The position numbers and the translations under genes are program-made. 64,000 nucleotides of DNA from assembly GCA_029204225.1 (NCBI GenBank), contig MU831898.1, positions 33,705 to 97,704 on the forward strand, written 5' to 3'. The notes under the pieces are model-generated. The model saw nothing but the letters and a program-made list of their open reading frames with translations, was not told where the DNA came from and did not search any database. The stretch is from Diphasiastrum complanatum. Its lineage: Eukaryota; Streptophyta; Lycopodiopsida; Lycopodiales; Lycopodiaceae. This document shows, one piece after another, positions 1 through 11,327 of the stretch (position 1 is its first letter; every line of letters begins with the position of its first letter).

Positions 1-2391
1 TCCGCCGACTCTGCTCTCCATCGAAAGGAAACTGGAAGCGCTCAAATGCGAGCAGCTGGCTTGCAATGTTGGCCAACATCGGACCTATTGGCAAAAGGAA
101 AAACATGGCACATGTAAGACCCCTCAAATTCAGACACTACCAATGAGTACAATACTGCAGTAACATTGCTACCAAATGATTTCTCACACGTACCTGGTCC
201 GGGCCATACGCGCTCCGTGTACTCCACCCATCCCCGGTGCAGCTTTGGATCGTCCCTCTCTCGTGTAGAGCGCCACAAGGGGTGTAACATGTGGGCTACG
301 GCATGGATGGGTCGGTGGAAGTAGTCCCATCTGGCCTCCCAGATGCGTGAGATCTCGCGCCTCCTGCAACAGACAAATTACAACAATCACTAAACCATAG
401 CATAAAAGAAATGCATCAGACTCGAGTGAGAAACAACAAACTAGACACTGAAGAGTCATACCTATGCTCGTCCAAGGCTGACAACAGAATCCCCTCGCCG
501 ATGCACTCCATGAACTCGTAAATGAGACCGAGGGTGCACCCCTCACGGTCTACCAGACGCAGCACTCTGTAAATGGGTAGTAGGATCCCACTAATCTCCT
601 CAGCAGCTCTCCAGAACTCGTCGCCGTACACAGTGGACTGGAAAAATGTCGAATGGGGGAGGTCTGTAAAGTCCCGGAAGGCCACGCTGGAAACCATCCG
701 CCGCAATGCATCCTTCACCACCACCAATCGCTCTAGCACCAAGAAGTAAAACGCAAAGCGTGTGGGTGCGGGCTTCTTCAGGTTTAGGGTGGAGAAGGTG
801 CGGAACAGGGCCAACACACGCCTCTTCCTGGTGACAAAAGTGACCAGGCGCATGGCCGTAGAAGTGATCTGCAACACAAACACCCAGTAAAAAAGTTTAG
901 ACAGTAGTTGAGACGTGGTTAGCAGCATCGAAGGAAGAAAGCATAGCAAATAGAACAAACTATACCTCTCTGATCCATGGAAGCGCACATAGGTCATGGA
1001 TGAGCAAGTCTATGCAATGTGCAGCACAGGGTGTCCACACAATGCTGGGGTGCTCCCTCATCATAATCTCGCCCATCTGCTTGCAGTTCGAGGTGTTGTT
1101 GGTGACAACCTGAACCACGTGCTCATCTCCGATGTCAGCAATAACATCTCTAATGACCTCCCATATGAAATCGGCTGTGATGGCGTCACCACCTCGAGTG
1201 ACATCCACGCCACGTAGGAATACTGTGCCAAGCGGACAAGAAACCAAGACATTGATGACGGATCGCCGACGAATGTCGGTCCATCCATCGCTCAGTATCG
1301 TGCATCCATACCTGTCGCAAAACACCCATTAGCTACATGCAAAAATTACGGCACCAGTAAATCCTAAACACATGCAAAGAGATTACAAAGACAAGTTACT
1401 TACTGCTGCCAAGCTGAGCGAATGGAACTCAACTCCCGCGTGATGGTCTCCTCCTCCTGACGAAGCAACCTGTCTCGTAGTGCCTCTCGCCTGGGAGGTG
1501 TCCATGTAGCATCCATGGCCGCCATCTGTGCACAGAACTCCCTGAACACCCAAGTGTCAGCAATAGCAAAGGCAATGCCGCACTCGTAAAAGAACTGGCC
1601 ACACAGTCGAGTGCAACGGGCCCGTTGCTCTCTCTGCCAGCCGCATCGATCAAGGGTCTGCTGCCCGGGCCTAACCCCTCTCTGCTGTGTATATGGTGCT
1701 CGTGGTCTGGCATGCCCAACGGATGGCTGATCTGTGGGTGTGTCACTCTCTCTGGCAACATCTGCCGAAGCATGTGGTGCATCTACTGCCGAGGAGGAGG
1801 GTCGAGAAGCACCCGCTGCTGCTGAACCAACATGCTCATCTGATGGTCCTGCTGCTGCTGCGGATGGAACTGAAGGTGCTCTACTGGGCCTTGCACCTGA
1901 ACCATGCTCTGCCCGTGCTATATTGGGCCCTGCAGCTGTACCATGCTCTGCTTGTGATGTACTGGGCCCTACACCTATACCATGCCCAACCCATGATGTA
2001 CGCCCTGCAGCTATACCATGCCTTGCCCGTGATGTACTGGGCCCAATATCCATGGTAGGCCCTGCATGTCTGCCTGTGAGCCCTCCTGTATGCCTACCTG
2101 TAGCTGCTCCTGCTGCCTGTCCCTGTCTAGAACCCTGTGATGCAGTATCGGGCCCGTACATGGTAGACAACCTCTGCAGATCCTCATCAGAAATCCTGGG
2201 GCAATCAGATATGCCCAATGTCCGCCCATCTGGCCCTCTGACTGCAGCAAGTGAGCCCTAACCCTGGTGAGTGATCCCGTGAAGTGACCACCGCAATGCA
2301 AGCATCTCCATCTGCGGGTGCTTGAGCCATGGTGTGTGCCCACATCCCCGTCGGTAAGCTCGGCCCAAAGGCCTCGGTCCCGCACTGGCAT
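1..2391 (-). pseudogene. hAT-superfamily transposase (BED zinc finger + DUF659), five exons, cut by window edge
   Basis: The coding sequence runs right to left. Exons inferred from splice sites and frame are 2391-1404, 1311-966, 868-462, 364-194 and 84-1, with GT-AG introns 1403-1312, 965-869, 461-365 and 193-85. All phases agree. The first exon encodes a BED-type finger (CLHCGGHFTGSLTRVRAHL), a long Ala/Gly/Pro/Ser-rich linker and the DUF659 start (FFYECGIAFAIADTWVF). Later exons give the RNase H-like core: SDGWTDIRRRSVINVLV, VVQVVTNNTSNC, WTPCAAHCIDLLI, TRFAFYFLVLERL, and the tail WEARWDYFHRPIHAVAHML. This is the usual hAT order, and the family cuts and pastes DNA in the nucleus. A one-base deletion near 2250 breaks the frame inside the BED finger; past it the frame reads AAVRGPDGRTLGISDCPRI as expected. 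The C-terminal dimerisation domain lies outside the window. No terminal inverted repeat was found. The family call is firm; activity is unlikely unless the frameshift is an error. Confidence 0.88.
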
Positions 2392-2401
2392 CGTATCAAC
2401 A

Positions 2402-3240
2402 CGACCCTAAACCTGCAAACAACAAATAATCAGGCAAATGTTCAGTAGAAAAAAAAATACATTGCATTGAACAACATTACCGAGCTCAAATAGAGCTCAA
2501 AATACCAGAGCATACATCAGAACGATTCCAGTTCACACATTATATCAAGTGCCAAAGAAGAACATGAGATTAGGGCGTGGGATAGAATAATTTCTGTATG
2601 AGGGATAACAGGCGACTGACGTTAGCGTCGGAGTCCATGCAGGCATAAAGAAGTGCAGTGTGGGCCTAAACCGCGCCCCTAGCAGATGTTTGCACGATGG
2701 TCCACGCCGAAACCCTAAAAAGTATGGAATCAGGGCATGAAAATTGAAATTTGTGATACGGACGTAGACGAGCGGAACGGAGGTCATAGGAGTCTGTGCA
2801 AGCATGTGGAAATGCATTCTAGGCTCAGACATCACCTCACTCGGTTTCCAACAAGTCATTCCGTGGAAATGGCCAAAATACACAAGCATTTGGAATGTGG
2901 TGTTCAAATCTCGCTAGGCGTGTCGTGACGGCTGAAACTGATGCTGTAAAAATCACTGTGGGCATGAAGAAAGGTGGTCTAGAGCCAGACTACGCTCGAT
3001 TTGGTTGCCTACAGCTCAATGTCAACAATTGCAAAATATCAAGCCTACACTTACCAAATATCAAAATTTGGTCGTTCCGCTCTCCACGAAGCTCAAACCC
3101 ACCCGGCACCGTGCACACCAACTCCGTATCGTCGAGTAGATGCCTGCCAAGTATTCACTTGCGAAGATTGGACGCCCACGGCTCTTAGAAAAAAAATTTG
3201 CCTCCTCGACTGCTGGCGCGGTTCTGTGCGCGAGGAGGAG
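2402..3240. other. Non-coding flank of the hAT gene
   Basis: Overlapping short ORFs on both strands have no recognisable motif. The stretch lies upstream of the hAT start and may contain the element's 5' end, but I see no clear terminal inverted repeat or 8-bp target duplication. Confidence 0.4.
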
Positions 3241-3273
3241 GCCGAAAATCGGGTTTTTGTTTTTTTTTTTTTT

Positions 3274-3353
3274 GCGATTCTGTCCACGATTCGCTGTAGC
3301 GAATCGCGAATCGCAATTCCCGAATCGCGAAGCTGGCGAATCGCGATTCGCTG
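3274..3353. repeat. Cluster of inverted and direct GCGATTC / GAATCGC heptamers
   Basis: Within 80 bp the heptamer GCGATTC or its complement GAATCGC, with partial forms, occurs about eight times in both orientations. The cluster follows a poly-T run. Dense palindromic heptamers like this are typical of transposon subterminal regions where transposase binds. Its position about 0.9 kb upstream of the hAT gene makes it a candidate subterminal region of that element or of another DNA transposon. Confidence 0.55.
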
Positions 3354-3359
3354 CAACTA

Positions 3360-4630
3360 TGATTTGAACCAATTATGTTAGTGTATGGCCATTTGTTGCC
3401 GAATTGCCTATAAAACAAATCAAACTCACCACTCCCATGGCTCCCTTGATTGTTTTAGAGAATTTGCCTCCCAATTACCTACTACATAATCGTCTTGTCA
3501 TGACATGGTTGTACACATGGAGAATAATCAATGCCATGCTAAGGCAACTTAAGTATAGGGGAAGGCCCCCGCCCTCGGGCCTTCTGAAGTAAAGCAAGTC
3601 AAAACATTTTGACTTCTAAAAAGTTCCATACAAATTACCAAGGCCCAAAATTTGCCTCCCCGCCCTTTTTTTTTTTCAATTGCTTGCAGACGGGGGTCGC
3701 GCATCCGAGGGCCTGTGTCTACTATCAGTAGGAATCTCTGAGCAGGAGATCCAAGCCAAAACTCTACTACATGCTGACCCAGACCGAGCGAGACCCCACA
3801 GTATACGTTTGATCTCGGAATGTCTCAGCAGAGAACATCACTTTGTAACCATCAGAGTCAGAAGCTTGACGACCGCCATTGGCTATAGATTCTCGCTGCT
3901 GTGGCTTTCTTTTCATCAAGCCACATTGGAACTCAATGGATCTAAGACTGTCCATTTCCATCAAATGTAACAATATTTCTGCTGGAGCCAGATTCTTATT
4001 TTAGTATGGAGACTGGATGGAATAGCGATGGATGAGGCTTAGACACATACCCACTTCATTTGGAGCATGAGATTGCAGAACTCTGTGCTCACTTAACTCT
4101 GTTTCCTGCTCAAAGCTATGGGCTTCTGCGGATACATTTATAAGAAGCGTCAACGCACAACACTTGTCTCCTAGTGAACTGTACAAGGAGCAATAACACA
4201 ATATCAAAAGCAGAAAGCACGCCTTTCCAGAAGTAACCCGAGTCGCCATAACTGCTGGTGACATGTAGTTGAGGATTTTGTTCGCAAAGCTCCACCTTTC
4301 TATTGATGAAATTTCATTGCCTTAACGCTTGGAAGTAAGGTGAAAGGATTAGTTTGTGGGTCATCCTCTACATTTACATATAAAATCTTTTGAGTGTATA
4401 AACAACAAATATCTGATGTATGGAAACAATTGGAGAAGGAGAACCCGAAAGGATTATCCATCAATCAGTAGATGGTGGCAGATGCAATTGCTAGTGAAGA
4501 ACAGAAAGCTATTTAATTTACAGAATTACAGAATTTTTGTAGTTGTTTCTACATAATTTTCACAGCCATTAGGTAATAATTTTTTATTGTTGGTAAAAAC
4601 ATATGTGATTTTTACCACTGGGTACAACAA
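3360..4630. other. Gene-free stretch
   Basis: No ORF here has a recognisable domain. The interval includes a GC-rich patch at 3546-3592 (GGGGAAGGCCC...CTCGGGCCTTC) related in sequence to the foldback at 4742-4885. Confidence 0.4.
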
Positions 4631-4635
4631 TTGTT

Positions 4636-4670
4636 TACGAGGAACCTTACAGAGTGTAAGGTTCCTCGTA
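4636..4670. repeat. Perfect 16-bp inverted repeat with 3-nt loop
   Basis: The left arm 4636-4651 (TACGAGGAACCTTACA) and right arm 4655-4670 are exact reverse complements separated by GAG. The perfect stem in otherwise diverged sequence suggests recent origin or selection. It may be the core of a foldback element, since no adjoining gene makes it a terminator. Confidence 0.85.
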
Positions 4671-4741
4671 CATATGGAGTTGCTACAGCTATCATATTCT
4701 TGCAATTAAAGTTATTAATTGATACACGGAATTTTTTTGGA

Positions 4742-4885
4742 GTGCTTTACTTAAAGGGGAAGGCTAGTCCGAGGGCCTTCCACAATTTAAGGCCTTGGGG
4801 GCCTTCCCCGATTTAAGGCCCTTGTTGGGCTCGAGGGCCCAGGGCCTTAAATTGGGGAAGGCCCGAGGACAGGGGCCTTCCCCGT
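4742..4885. repeat. GC-rich foldback built from GGGAAGGCC / GGCCTTCCC units
   Basis: The 23-bp arms at 4799-4821 and 4842-4864 are reverse complements with a single mismatch. Each contains GGCCTTCCCC and ATTTAAGGCC. Further partial copies of the same motif flank the arms. Base composition differs sharply from the AT-rich surroundings. Confidence 0.75.
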
Positions 4886-4889
4886 CGTC

Positions 4890-6475
4890 ACTAGCAAAAA
4901 AATTGTAAACCCACGTTTTTACTTTTTACTCGATGTAAAGAACCGCTGACCATAATGTGGATACACTAGTCACAGACAATGAGCCGCAGGTCTCTGACTT
5001 AGGCTATGGAGGCGGGGTTGGATTGGATCACGCTTGAGCCACCAGAATATAGTAGTGATGTCGGATTTTGGTGGATTCAGAGATGATCGACTAGTATTGG
5101 ATTAGTAGAGGTCTGATAGAGACATATTCTTTTTTTGATGCCAAGCGGGGAATCAGTGGAAATGGTGTTGAGCAGCGGAAGTGGAGCAGGTGGTGCATGG
5201 ATGAATCGGAAGTGCAACAGTTACTAGCTAGAATTCAAGATGGATCGAATATCACAATGCGCAATGGAACAAGATAGTAGTGTAACAAAAATGCACTCTG
5301 ATAATAATCAAAATTGAGTACATAAGCTTGAAGCTGGCGCAAAACAATGGGCACTAGTCAGTCTTCAGCTGAGTTCAATGATGGCTAACTAATCGATTCA
5401 AAAACTACTTGACTATTTACAACATAATGCCTGCATGATGATAACCTGATTAGAGCGCTGACTACAGTATATCTTCCTTGATGATTGAAAGTCAGATGAT
5501 CAGTACATTGAAAGCTTACATTGACCTACTTAATTAATACATTCGTCTTGCACTAGATAGCAGTCATTTTTGCCAGAGAGAGTTATGTACAGAGGTAGGC
5601 GGACTGTCAACATCGCGACGTGGGTCGGATTTCCGAGTTGATAGTACAAAGGGTTGGAATTTTACAAAGGTTCGAAAAATAAACACTGGTTCAAAAATAT
5701 ACATAGGCTCGAAAAACTTAGAACAGATCCAAACCGAACAAGTTCGAAGGTGCTCGACAAAAATTAGAACCGATCCAAACCGACTAGGTTCGAAAAATCT
5801 CTCTTTGACAAAATTGACATTGGTTCGAAAAATAAGCTGGAAATTTTTCGATCCTTTGCAGTTCCAATGTCCTGAAGAATCAACGAATGCTATTCATCAG
5901 TTGTGACACGAAATGTTGCAAATCCTACTATCCTCTACAAGGCCCTACAAGCATGAAGTTGTTGCAAATGAAGCTGTCCTAGAGGTGGATAGTGAGGTTG
6001 CGGTGCTTGAAGATTTGCCTCAAGCACTTATGATTGAAATGTAAATATAAAAATACAAATACAAATGTATATAAAGATATCATCACATGATGATGCATAG
6101 AAGAGATAGACAAAGAGAAAGTGGGCTATTATTGAAAGCCACAAATATTTTATTTCGACTTTAAGAACAATGTACATTTTCCAAAATACTGAATACTATT
6201 TGTTTGATGAAATCTTGAAGTCATTTGAGAAAGTTTTGTATTGATTTTTTTTGAAAGGCACATTGTTGCACATCTACCATTCCAATATTTATGCAGTTTC
6301 GACAATTTCTACGCTTCTATTTGAATCCTTGCATTGTATGCGATTTTCTTGTCTTGGTCTTACATATACATTAAAGAAACTTGTTAAACAATATGAACAT
6401 TGAGATTATTTCAAATGCAATATCAAAATACTGAAAACACTAAAACAAGTTTAAATAAAGTCATTGAAAGTCATT
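4890..6475. other. Gene-free stretch with a diffuse GGTTCGAAAAAT repeat
   Basis: No gene is recognised. Between about 5650 and 5850 the motif (A/T)GGTTCGAAAAAT and variants (GGTTCAAAAATAT, GGCTCGAAAAACT, AGGTTCGAAAAATC) recur at least five times, interspersed with two copies of GATCCAAACCGA. Confidence 0.5.
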
Positions 6476-6728
6476 TCAAATGTGTACTAAAGAAAACACA
6501 CATCCATTTACCACTCTCTTATTGACTAGAAAACAAAAGTATTCAAGAATATCATATTGCAGCAAGGTAAGCTCTGATCGAATGTGATCAAGTGCCCAAT
6601 TTTTCTCCACCTCAATTGTTGTAAGAGTAGAATCATTTTGCTTCACTTGGATTTCTATTTGATCTTGATGATTCATTGTAAAATCCTGATCCAATGCTTC
6701 CCATTCATTGCCAACTTTGGACCATCTT

Positions 6729-7859
6729 TGTCGTGTCCACGACTGGTCTCAAGTAGCGTGTCCATGCTAGGGATCAGTAGTCAAAAACCCATAAGTTAAT
6801 TGTGACTATAAGGGAATTGGGGCCCTTATGTGTATAAGGTCATAATTAATGGTTGTAGGCCTAAACTCGTGATGGTGGATTGGTATGGGTCTATCAGTGA
6901 GTCATTGAGGAACTGTATGACATGGCCCAGATAGGTTGCAGAGGTGTCCAGTGAGGTGTCACAATGCACTACTAATGGTGCATGGGCCTTGGAGGGTATA
7001 AGTATACCTATTGGGCTCTCACTAGTGTATCCTTGATTGTGAGACTGGTAGCTGTATGCTGCTGGTGTGATATCTCATTCCTCTTTGAGATAGATCCATA
7101 GCTTGGGGGCTAGATCCATTCGATCTAGGATTGGTTGGGTTGGTTTGTCCACCATCCATTTCCCTTGTGTTGTCTGTATTGGTTTAGAAATTTATACTGG
7201 TAAATCATCGGAGGTGTCTCGACTTGAACCTGGAAGGATCTTGTATACAAGAACTAAACGATTGAGAAATTGTATAGTTACCAAGCATCTAGTTCGATGG
7301 AAGAGTCACAAAGACAATGATGATTCCTGTAACAGGAAGGTGAGCTTAAGGAAGAACTTCCCTAGTTTTAAGTTCTGAAGACAGAACTTGAATAAGGGGG
7401 GAATAATGTCATGCCCACGATTGGTCCCGGGTAGCGTGTCCACGCTAGGGATCAGTAGACCAACAACTCGTAAGTTAATTGTGACTATAAGAGAATTGGG
7501 GCCCTTATGTATATAAGGTCATAATTAATGGTTGTAGGCCCAAACTCATGATGGTGGATTATATGGGTCTATCCGTGAGTCATTGAGGAACTGGATGACG
7601 TGGCCTAGATAGGCTACAGAGGTGTCCAGTGGGGTGTCACAAAATGCACTACTAGTGGTGCATGGGGCCTTGGAGGGTAGAGTATACCTATCGGGCTCTC
7701 ACTAGTGTATCTTTGATTGTGAGACTAGTAGCCGTATGCTGCTGGTGTGATATCTCACTCCTCTTTGAGATTGATCCATAGCTTGGGGGCTAGATCCGTT
7801 CGGTCTAGGTGGGTTGGTTTGTCCACTATCCATTTCCCTTGTGTTGTTTGTTATTGACA
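6729..7859 (+). mobile_element. Internally deleted Ty3/gypsy element (family A) with both LTRs
   Basis: Two direct repeats, 6729-about 7180 and 7407-7859 (453 bp), begin TGTC(A/G)TG(C/T)CCACGA; the 3' copy ends TTGACA. They are about 90% identical by eye. The 227 bp between them keep only the end of the polyprotein and a polypurine tract (7394-7403, AAGGGGGGAA) immediately before the 3' LTR. The usual primer-binding site is missing, so the deletion starts at or inside the end of the 5' LTR. A third copy of this LTR lies on the minus strand at 41121-41197 plus 46253-46630. No clean target duplication is visible. Confidence 0.85.
7197..7378 (+). pseudogene. Ty3/gypsy polyprotein C-terminus (chromodomain-like), remnant
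   Basis: The reading frame gives SRLEPGRILYTRTKRLRN and TKHLVRWKSHKDNDDS, then a stop at 7376. The pattern LEPxRIL..R...LRN...HLVRWK matches the linker and chromodomain-like tail after plant gypsy integrase. The same tail is present on the minus strand at 46631-46760, reading KHLVRWKGCTNDDDS, so the two are family members. Nothing upstream of this tail survives, so it cannot act alone. Confidence 0.75.
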
Positions 7860-9100
7860 TGCTTAGAATAAGATTCTTGGTTTAAGACTTTATAATCATC
7901 TGTAATAACATGTTAAAGAAAGCATTTGTTTTTCTATAAGATATCTAAATTTCAGTGGCGATCTATTAACTATGCACTCGATATTGCCATTACTCATTTT
8001 ATCCCATTGATCATCTAGGAGGCTTGATAACATATTGTCTGTTAAATCACTACCCTCTCTGTTCTAAGAATATTACATGTAACAAGAAAATCTACAAACA
8101 TTGTAAAAGGCAGAAACTAGTGCAATCTATTGTTTTTTGAACATGTCCTACATTTCATACAGTTTTGAATTTCCATAAAAAATCTTGATCGGAAGCTCTC
8201 TGCTATGGTAGAATCCAGAAGAATCCATTCTTTTCTTGAGAAAGAGGGTAATGATATTGCCTTTAATCTACCACCTAAACTGGATGGTGTGTAAGATGGA
8301 CCATAGAAAAAAATACAAGAATCCAAAAGTAATCTCGTGGAGCAGTTCTTGTATTGCAGAAGACCAATATCAGAATGAATAACATCCATGCTGCCGACAA
8401 GGCATTGTATAGGTTGCCATTCGATTATGCTTGATGGATACAAATCTACAAAAACCCATAAAACGATTGATGAAAAGCTCAAAGTAAGAAATTCTCCAAA
8501 ACTTACAATTTCATTTGAGTTTGTCATTTGAACTTATGCCTTCCACTCTAATTTCCTTATGCATGTAGACATGTTGAACCAAGACCTCTGAAATGGATCG
8601 ACCACCAGGTGAAACTTTGAAGTCTAAAATTCTATCTTCCAAAAAACTCCTATATCCATATTTGATTTTCTCTTTTTTACCAAAAACACCTCTGGATGAG
8701 GGATGCATGAAAACCCACTGAAATTTTCTATAGATATGTGGTATCCATGAGCCATCAGAATCTTTTTCATTACAAACAGAAACTGAGACAATATTGCTTT
8801 GTGGTCTACGGCTTCCAGAAGCCATTGCAAAGCTAAATGAAGATGAACAATAGAGTTTGAAACTAAAAGTAGAGGAATCAGTATGAAAATAAAAAACCAA
8901 ATTTGTAATAAATGCTGACGGTCTTATGTGAATCATATATGTTACTCTAACTACAATTAGATCAAAATAGACTTACTTTAACAACAAGTGTTAAGTCCCG
9001 GGCACTCAAGAAACTCACGGGAAGCAATATGATTGAAAAGTTCCAAAAAAAATTTGACTGGCAAACAACGTTACGGTCTTTCACAGGTGTAAATATATAA

Positions 9101-10841
9101 CTAGGCTAAGTGTACGTTGAATAGTTGAAAAGTCAAAAACAACATCTTGACAAAAAGGAATGCATTGTCACTCCTTAAGCACTTGATCTTTGTGGAAAAT
9201 TGGTTCTCCCTTGCATTCTTGAACTTAACAAAGACATCATACACTTCATCTTTGATCTTTAGTAAATAAATCCAACAAAATCTACTAAAATCATCAATGA
9301 AAGTTACATACATCTTAGCTCCAATATTGCTAATTGTAATAATTTCATGAACATTTGAATGTACAACTTGAAAAGGCTTTGTAGAGCTAGTACAAGGTAG
9401 TCTATGTGACTTTGACAAAGCACAAGACTCACAAACATGATTGATACTTTTTAAGGAACTTTGAAGACCAATCACAACTTGATTCCTAACCATTACCTTC
9501 AATGACTTGAAGTTGAGGTGCCCCATCCTTTTATGCCAAACCTCTTGAATAGGTATATGCTCTCTTGCAACACATCCAACTTGGTTAGCAACAACACAAG
9601 CATCTAGTTTGAACAACTTCCCTTGTCTTTTACCTTTTGCAATCAAGATATTCTTCCTTTTGATCATACAAGCATCTCCATCAAACTCAACTTTGAGGCC
9701 TTTACTTAGCAAATGACTTACACTAAAATTCTTGGTAATAGACGGAATGAACAAAACATCCTTTAAATGAACATTCCTAGTTGTAGAGAGAGAAATAGGA
9801 AATGTGCCCTTTGATTGCACACTCACCACCATTGGCCGTGTAGATCACCCTCTTGTCATCTCCATATGCCAACAAGGAAGTGAAATACTCTTTGTGAAAA
9901 GTCATGTGTGAACTTGCTCCACTATCAATCCACCATGGATCTAGATCTCCATCATTAGCAAGCATACATGAAGACATCAAAAAAGCATCATCATTTGCAT
10001 TTTGAACATCAAAACCAACCTCATCAAGAGTAAGATAACTTTGCTTGTCTCCTTGATCTCTCTTCTTGTTGTAGCACTCAACAAAGTGTCCTTTGAAGCC
10101 ACAATAGAAGCACTTGAGCTTTGATCTATCTTTCTTTCTTCCATTTGAAGAAGCCTCTCCTTGATCTTTCTCTTTAGACCACTTACTTTTATTTTTGCCC
10201 TTAAATTTGCCCTTGATGAACATAGCCTCCTCTCTAACTTGAGATGTTGATGAAGATCCACCTCTTGCTTGAAGCCTATATTCTTCATTGATCAATATCT
10301 CTTGAAGATAAATCAAAATTGGAAAAGTCTTTTGAATGGCAAGACTTTGAACAATGTTAGCATGAGCATCCAACAATCCATTAAGAATAACTTGAACAAG
10401 CTCTCCTTCCTTAATGCTCTCATCAATGCAAGCTTACTCATCATTCAATGCTTTCACTCTCAAAATAAAAGCATTTGGACTTTCTTCACTCTTTTGCAAA
10501 CAAGAAAAGATTTGTCTTCTTAGAGTCAAAACTCTAGAAGTAGAATTGGATTCATAAAGCTTCTTCAATGAATCCCAACCATCCTTTGATGAAGTACTCT
10601 TACCAATTTCCTTGAGAAGCTCATTGTTAACATTCATCTTTATCATGTGTAGAGCCATTTTGGCCCTCTTGTCATACCTCATTTGATCTTGTTGTGTTGC
10701 TGGTCTCTCCTCCAAACCTACAACAATATCCAAAACATCATTCATCTCAAGAAGTGATTCCATCCTCACTTTTCACAATGAATAGCTACTTGAGGTACGC
10801 CTATCATTGGCTTCCAACATGACTCCACTTGATGTAGCCAT
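9101..10841 (-). pseudogene. Ty1/copia gag-protease-integrase remnant (copia 1)
   Basis: The start at 10841 opens MATSSGVMLEANDRR. Then come the UBN2-type gag (GWDSLKKLYESNSTSRVLTLRRQIF), a CCHC knuckle (CFYCGFKGHFVECY), the protease site WWIDSGASSHMT, the pre-integrase motif WHKRMGHLNFKSLK with CESC, and the integrase start VTFIDDFSRFCWIYLL through RSDN near 9155, where similarity ends. Reverse transcriptase and RNase H are absent. Breaks: TGA where the sister copy has Trp (about 10775), a TAA near 10434, and a frameshift near 9800 between protease and pre-integrase. Copia 2 at 62493-64000 is the same family in the opposite orientation and supplied the comparison. Confidence 0.9.
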
Positions 10842-11327
10842 GTAGCAAAGACCTGATCCTCTCTTTCAACCTGTTTCAATGCACAAAGCACTCCTTTTAA
10901 CAACAACAAATATTTTCAAAAGGAAATTATAAAAAAGATATGAAACTTCTCAATTCTCTTCTAGCACTTATACCAAGCAAATCAACACATAGAATAGTGA
11001 AACCTTGATCAACCTATGATCTATCCTCAATCTAATGACTCTTGCCGCTTCCTAAGATTGAAACACATTCAAATGAAGTTAGTAACCTCACAATCTAGAG
11101 ATCCAATCAAAATTAGAGTTTTGACAAAAATTGAATATTTCAAAATGTACATGCAATTGTCTAAAACTTGATATGCAATCTTGTAGCCACCACTTAGGCT
11201 TTTCCAATGCTCTAAAAATCGGCCAAGTCCAATGTAGGCTGATATTCCAAGGAATATTCGAGCCATTTTGAAAAGGACACAGACTTAAGCCTAGAACTGG
11301 ATCAGTCAAGTTTAGGCCTTTGCGCCA
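10842..11327 (-). other. Copia 1 untranslated leader
   Basis: Read on the minus strand, this stretch resembles the leader of copia 2 (for example TTTCAATCTTAGGA and AGAGTGCTT...GTGCATTG before the gag ATG). I see no TGGTATCAGAGC primer-binding site, so its 5' LTR was lost or replaced at the boundary with the LTR starting at 11328. Confidence 0.5.

Larger units (their letters stand above)
6476..8825 (-). pseudogene. Unrecognised multi-exon gene, decayed and split by an LTR element
   Basis: The putative start at 8825 opens MASGSRRPQSNIVSVSVCNE. Exon 1 (8825-8507) ends at a consensus GTAAGT donor. Exon 2 starts at 8445 after TTTTTGTAG and reads YPSSIIEWQPIQCLVGSMD. The spliced frame is continuous except for one TGA just before the donor. 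A further open stretch near 8057-7880 (NMLSSLLDDQWDKMSNG) looks exonic. Beyond the gypsy insertion (6729-7859), 6728-6476 continues in an open frame (RWSKVGNEWEALDQDF, then EKNWALDHIRSELTLLQYD) to a stop. Codon character and splice signals suggest a former gene, host or transposon-borne. I do not recognise the family. That all pieces belong to one gene is inference. Confidence 0.45.

Noticed and set aside
996-1332. Plus-strand ORFs opposite the hAT exon
   Set aside because: They mirror the DUF659 exon, which has clear motifs and splice sites on the minus strand.
1625-2261. Several plus-strand ORFs across the hAT linker
   Set aside because: Compositional shadows of the Ala/Gly/Pro-rich minus-strand linker.
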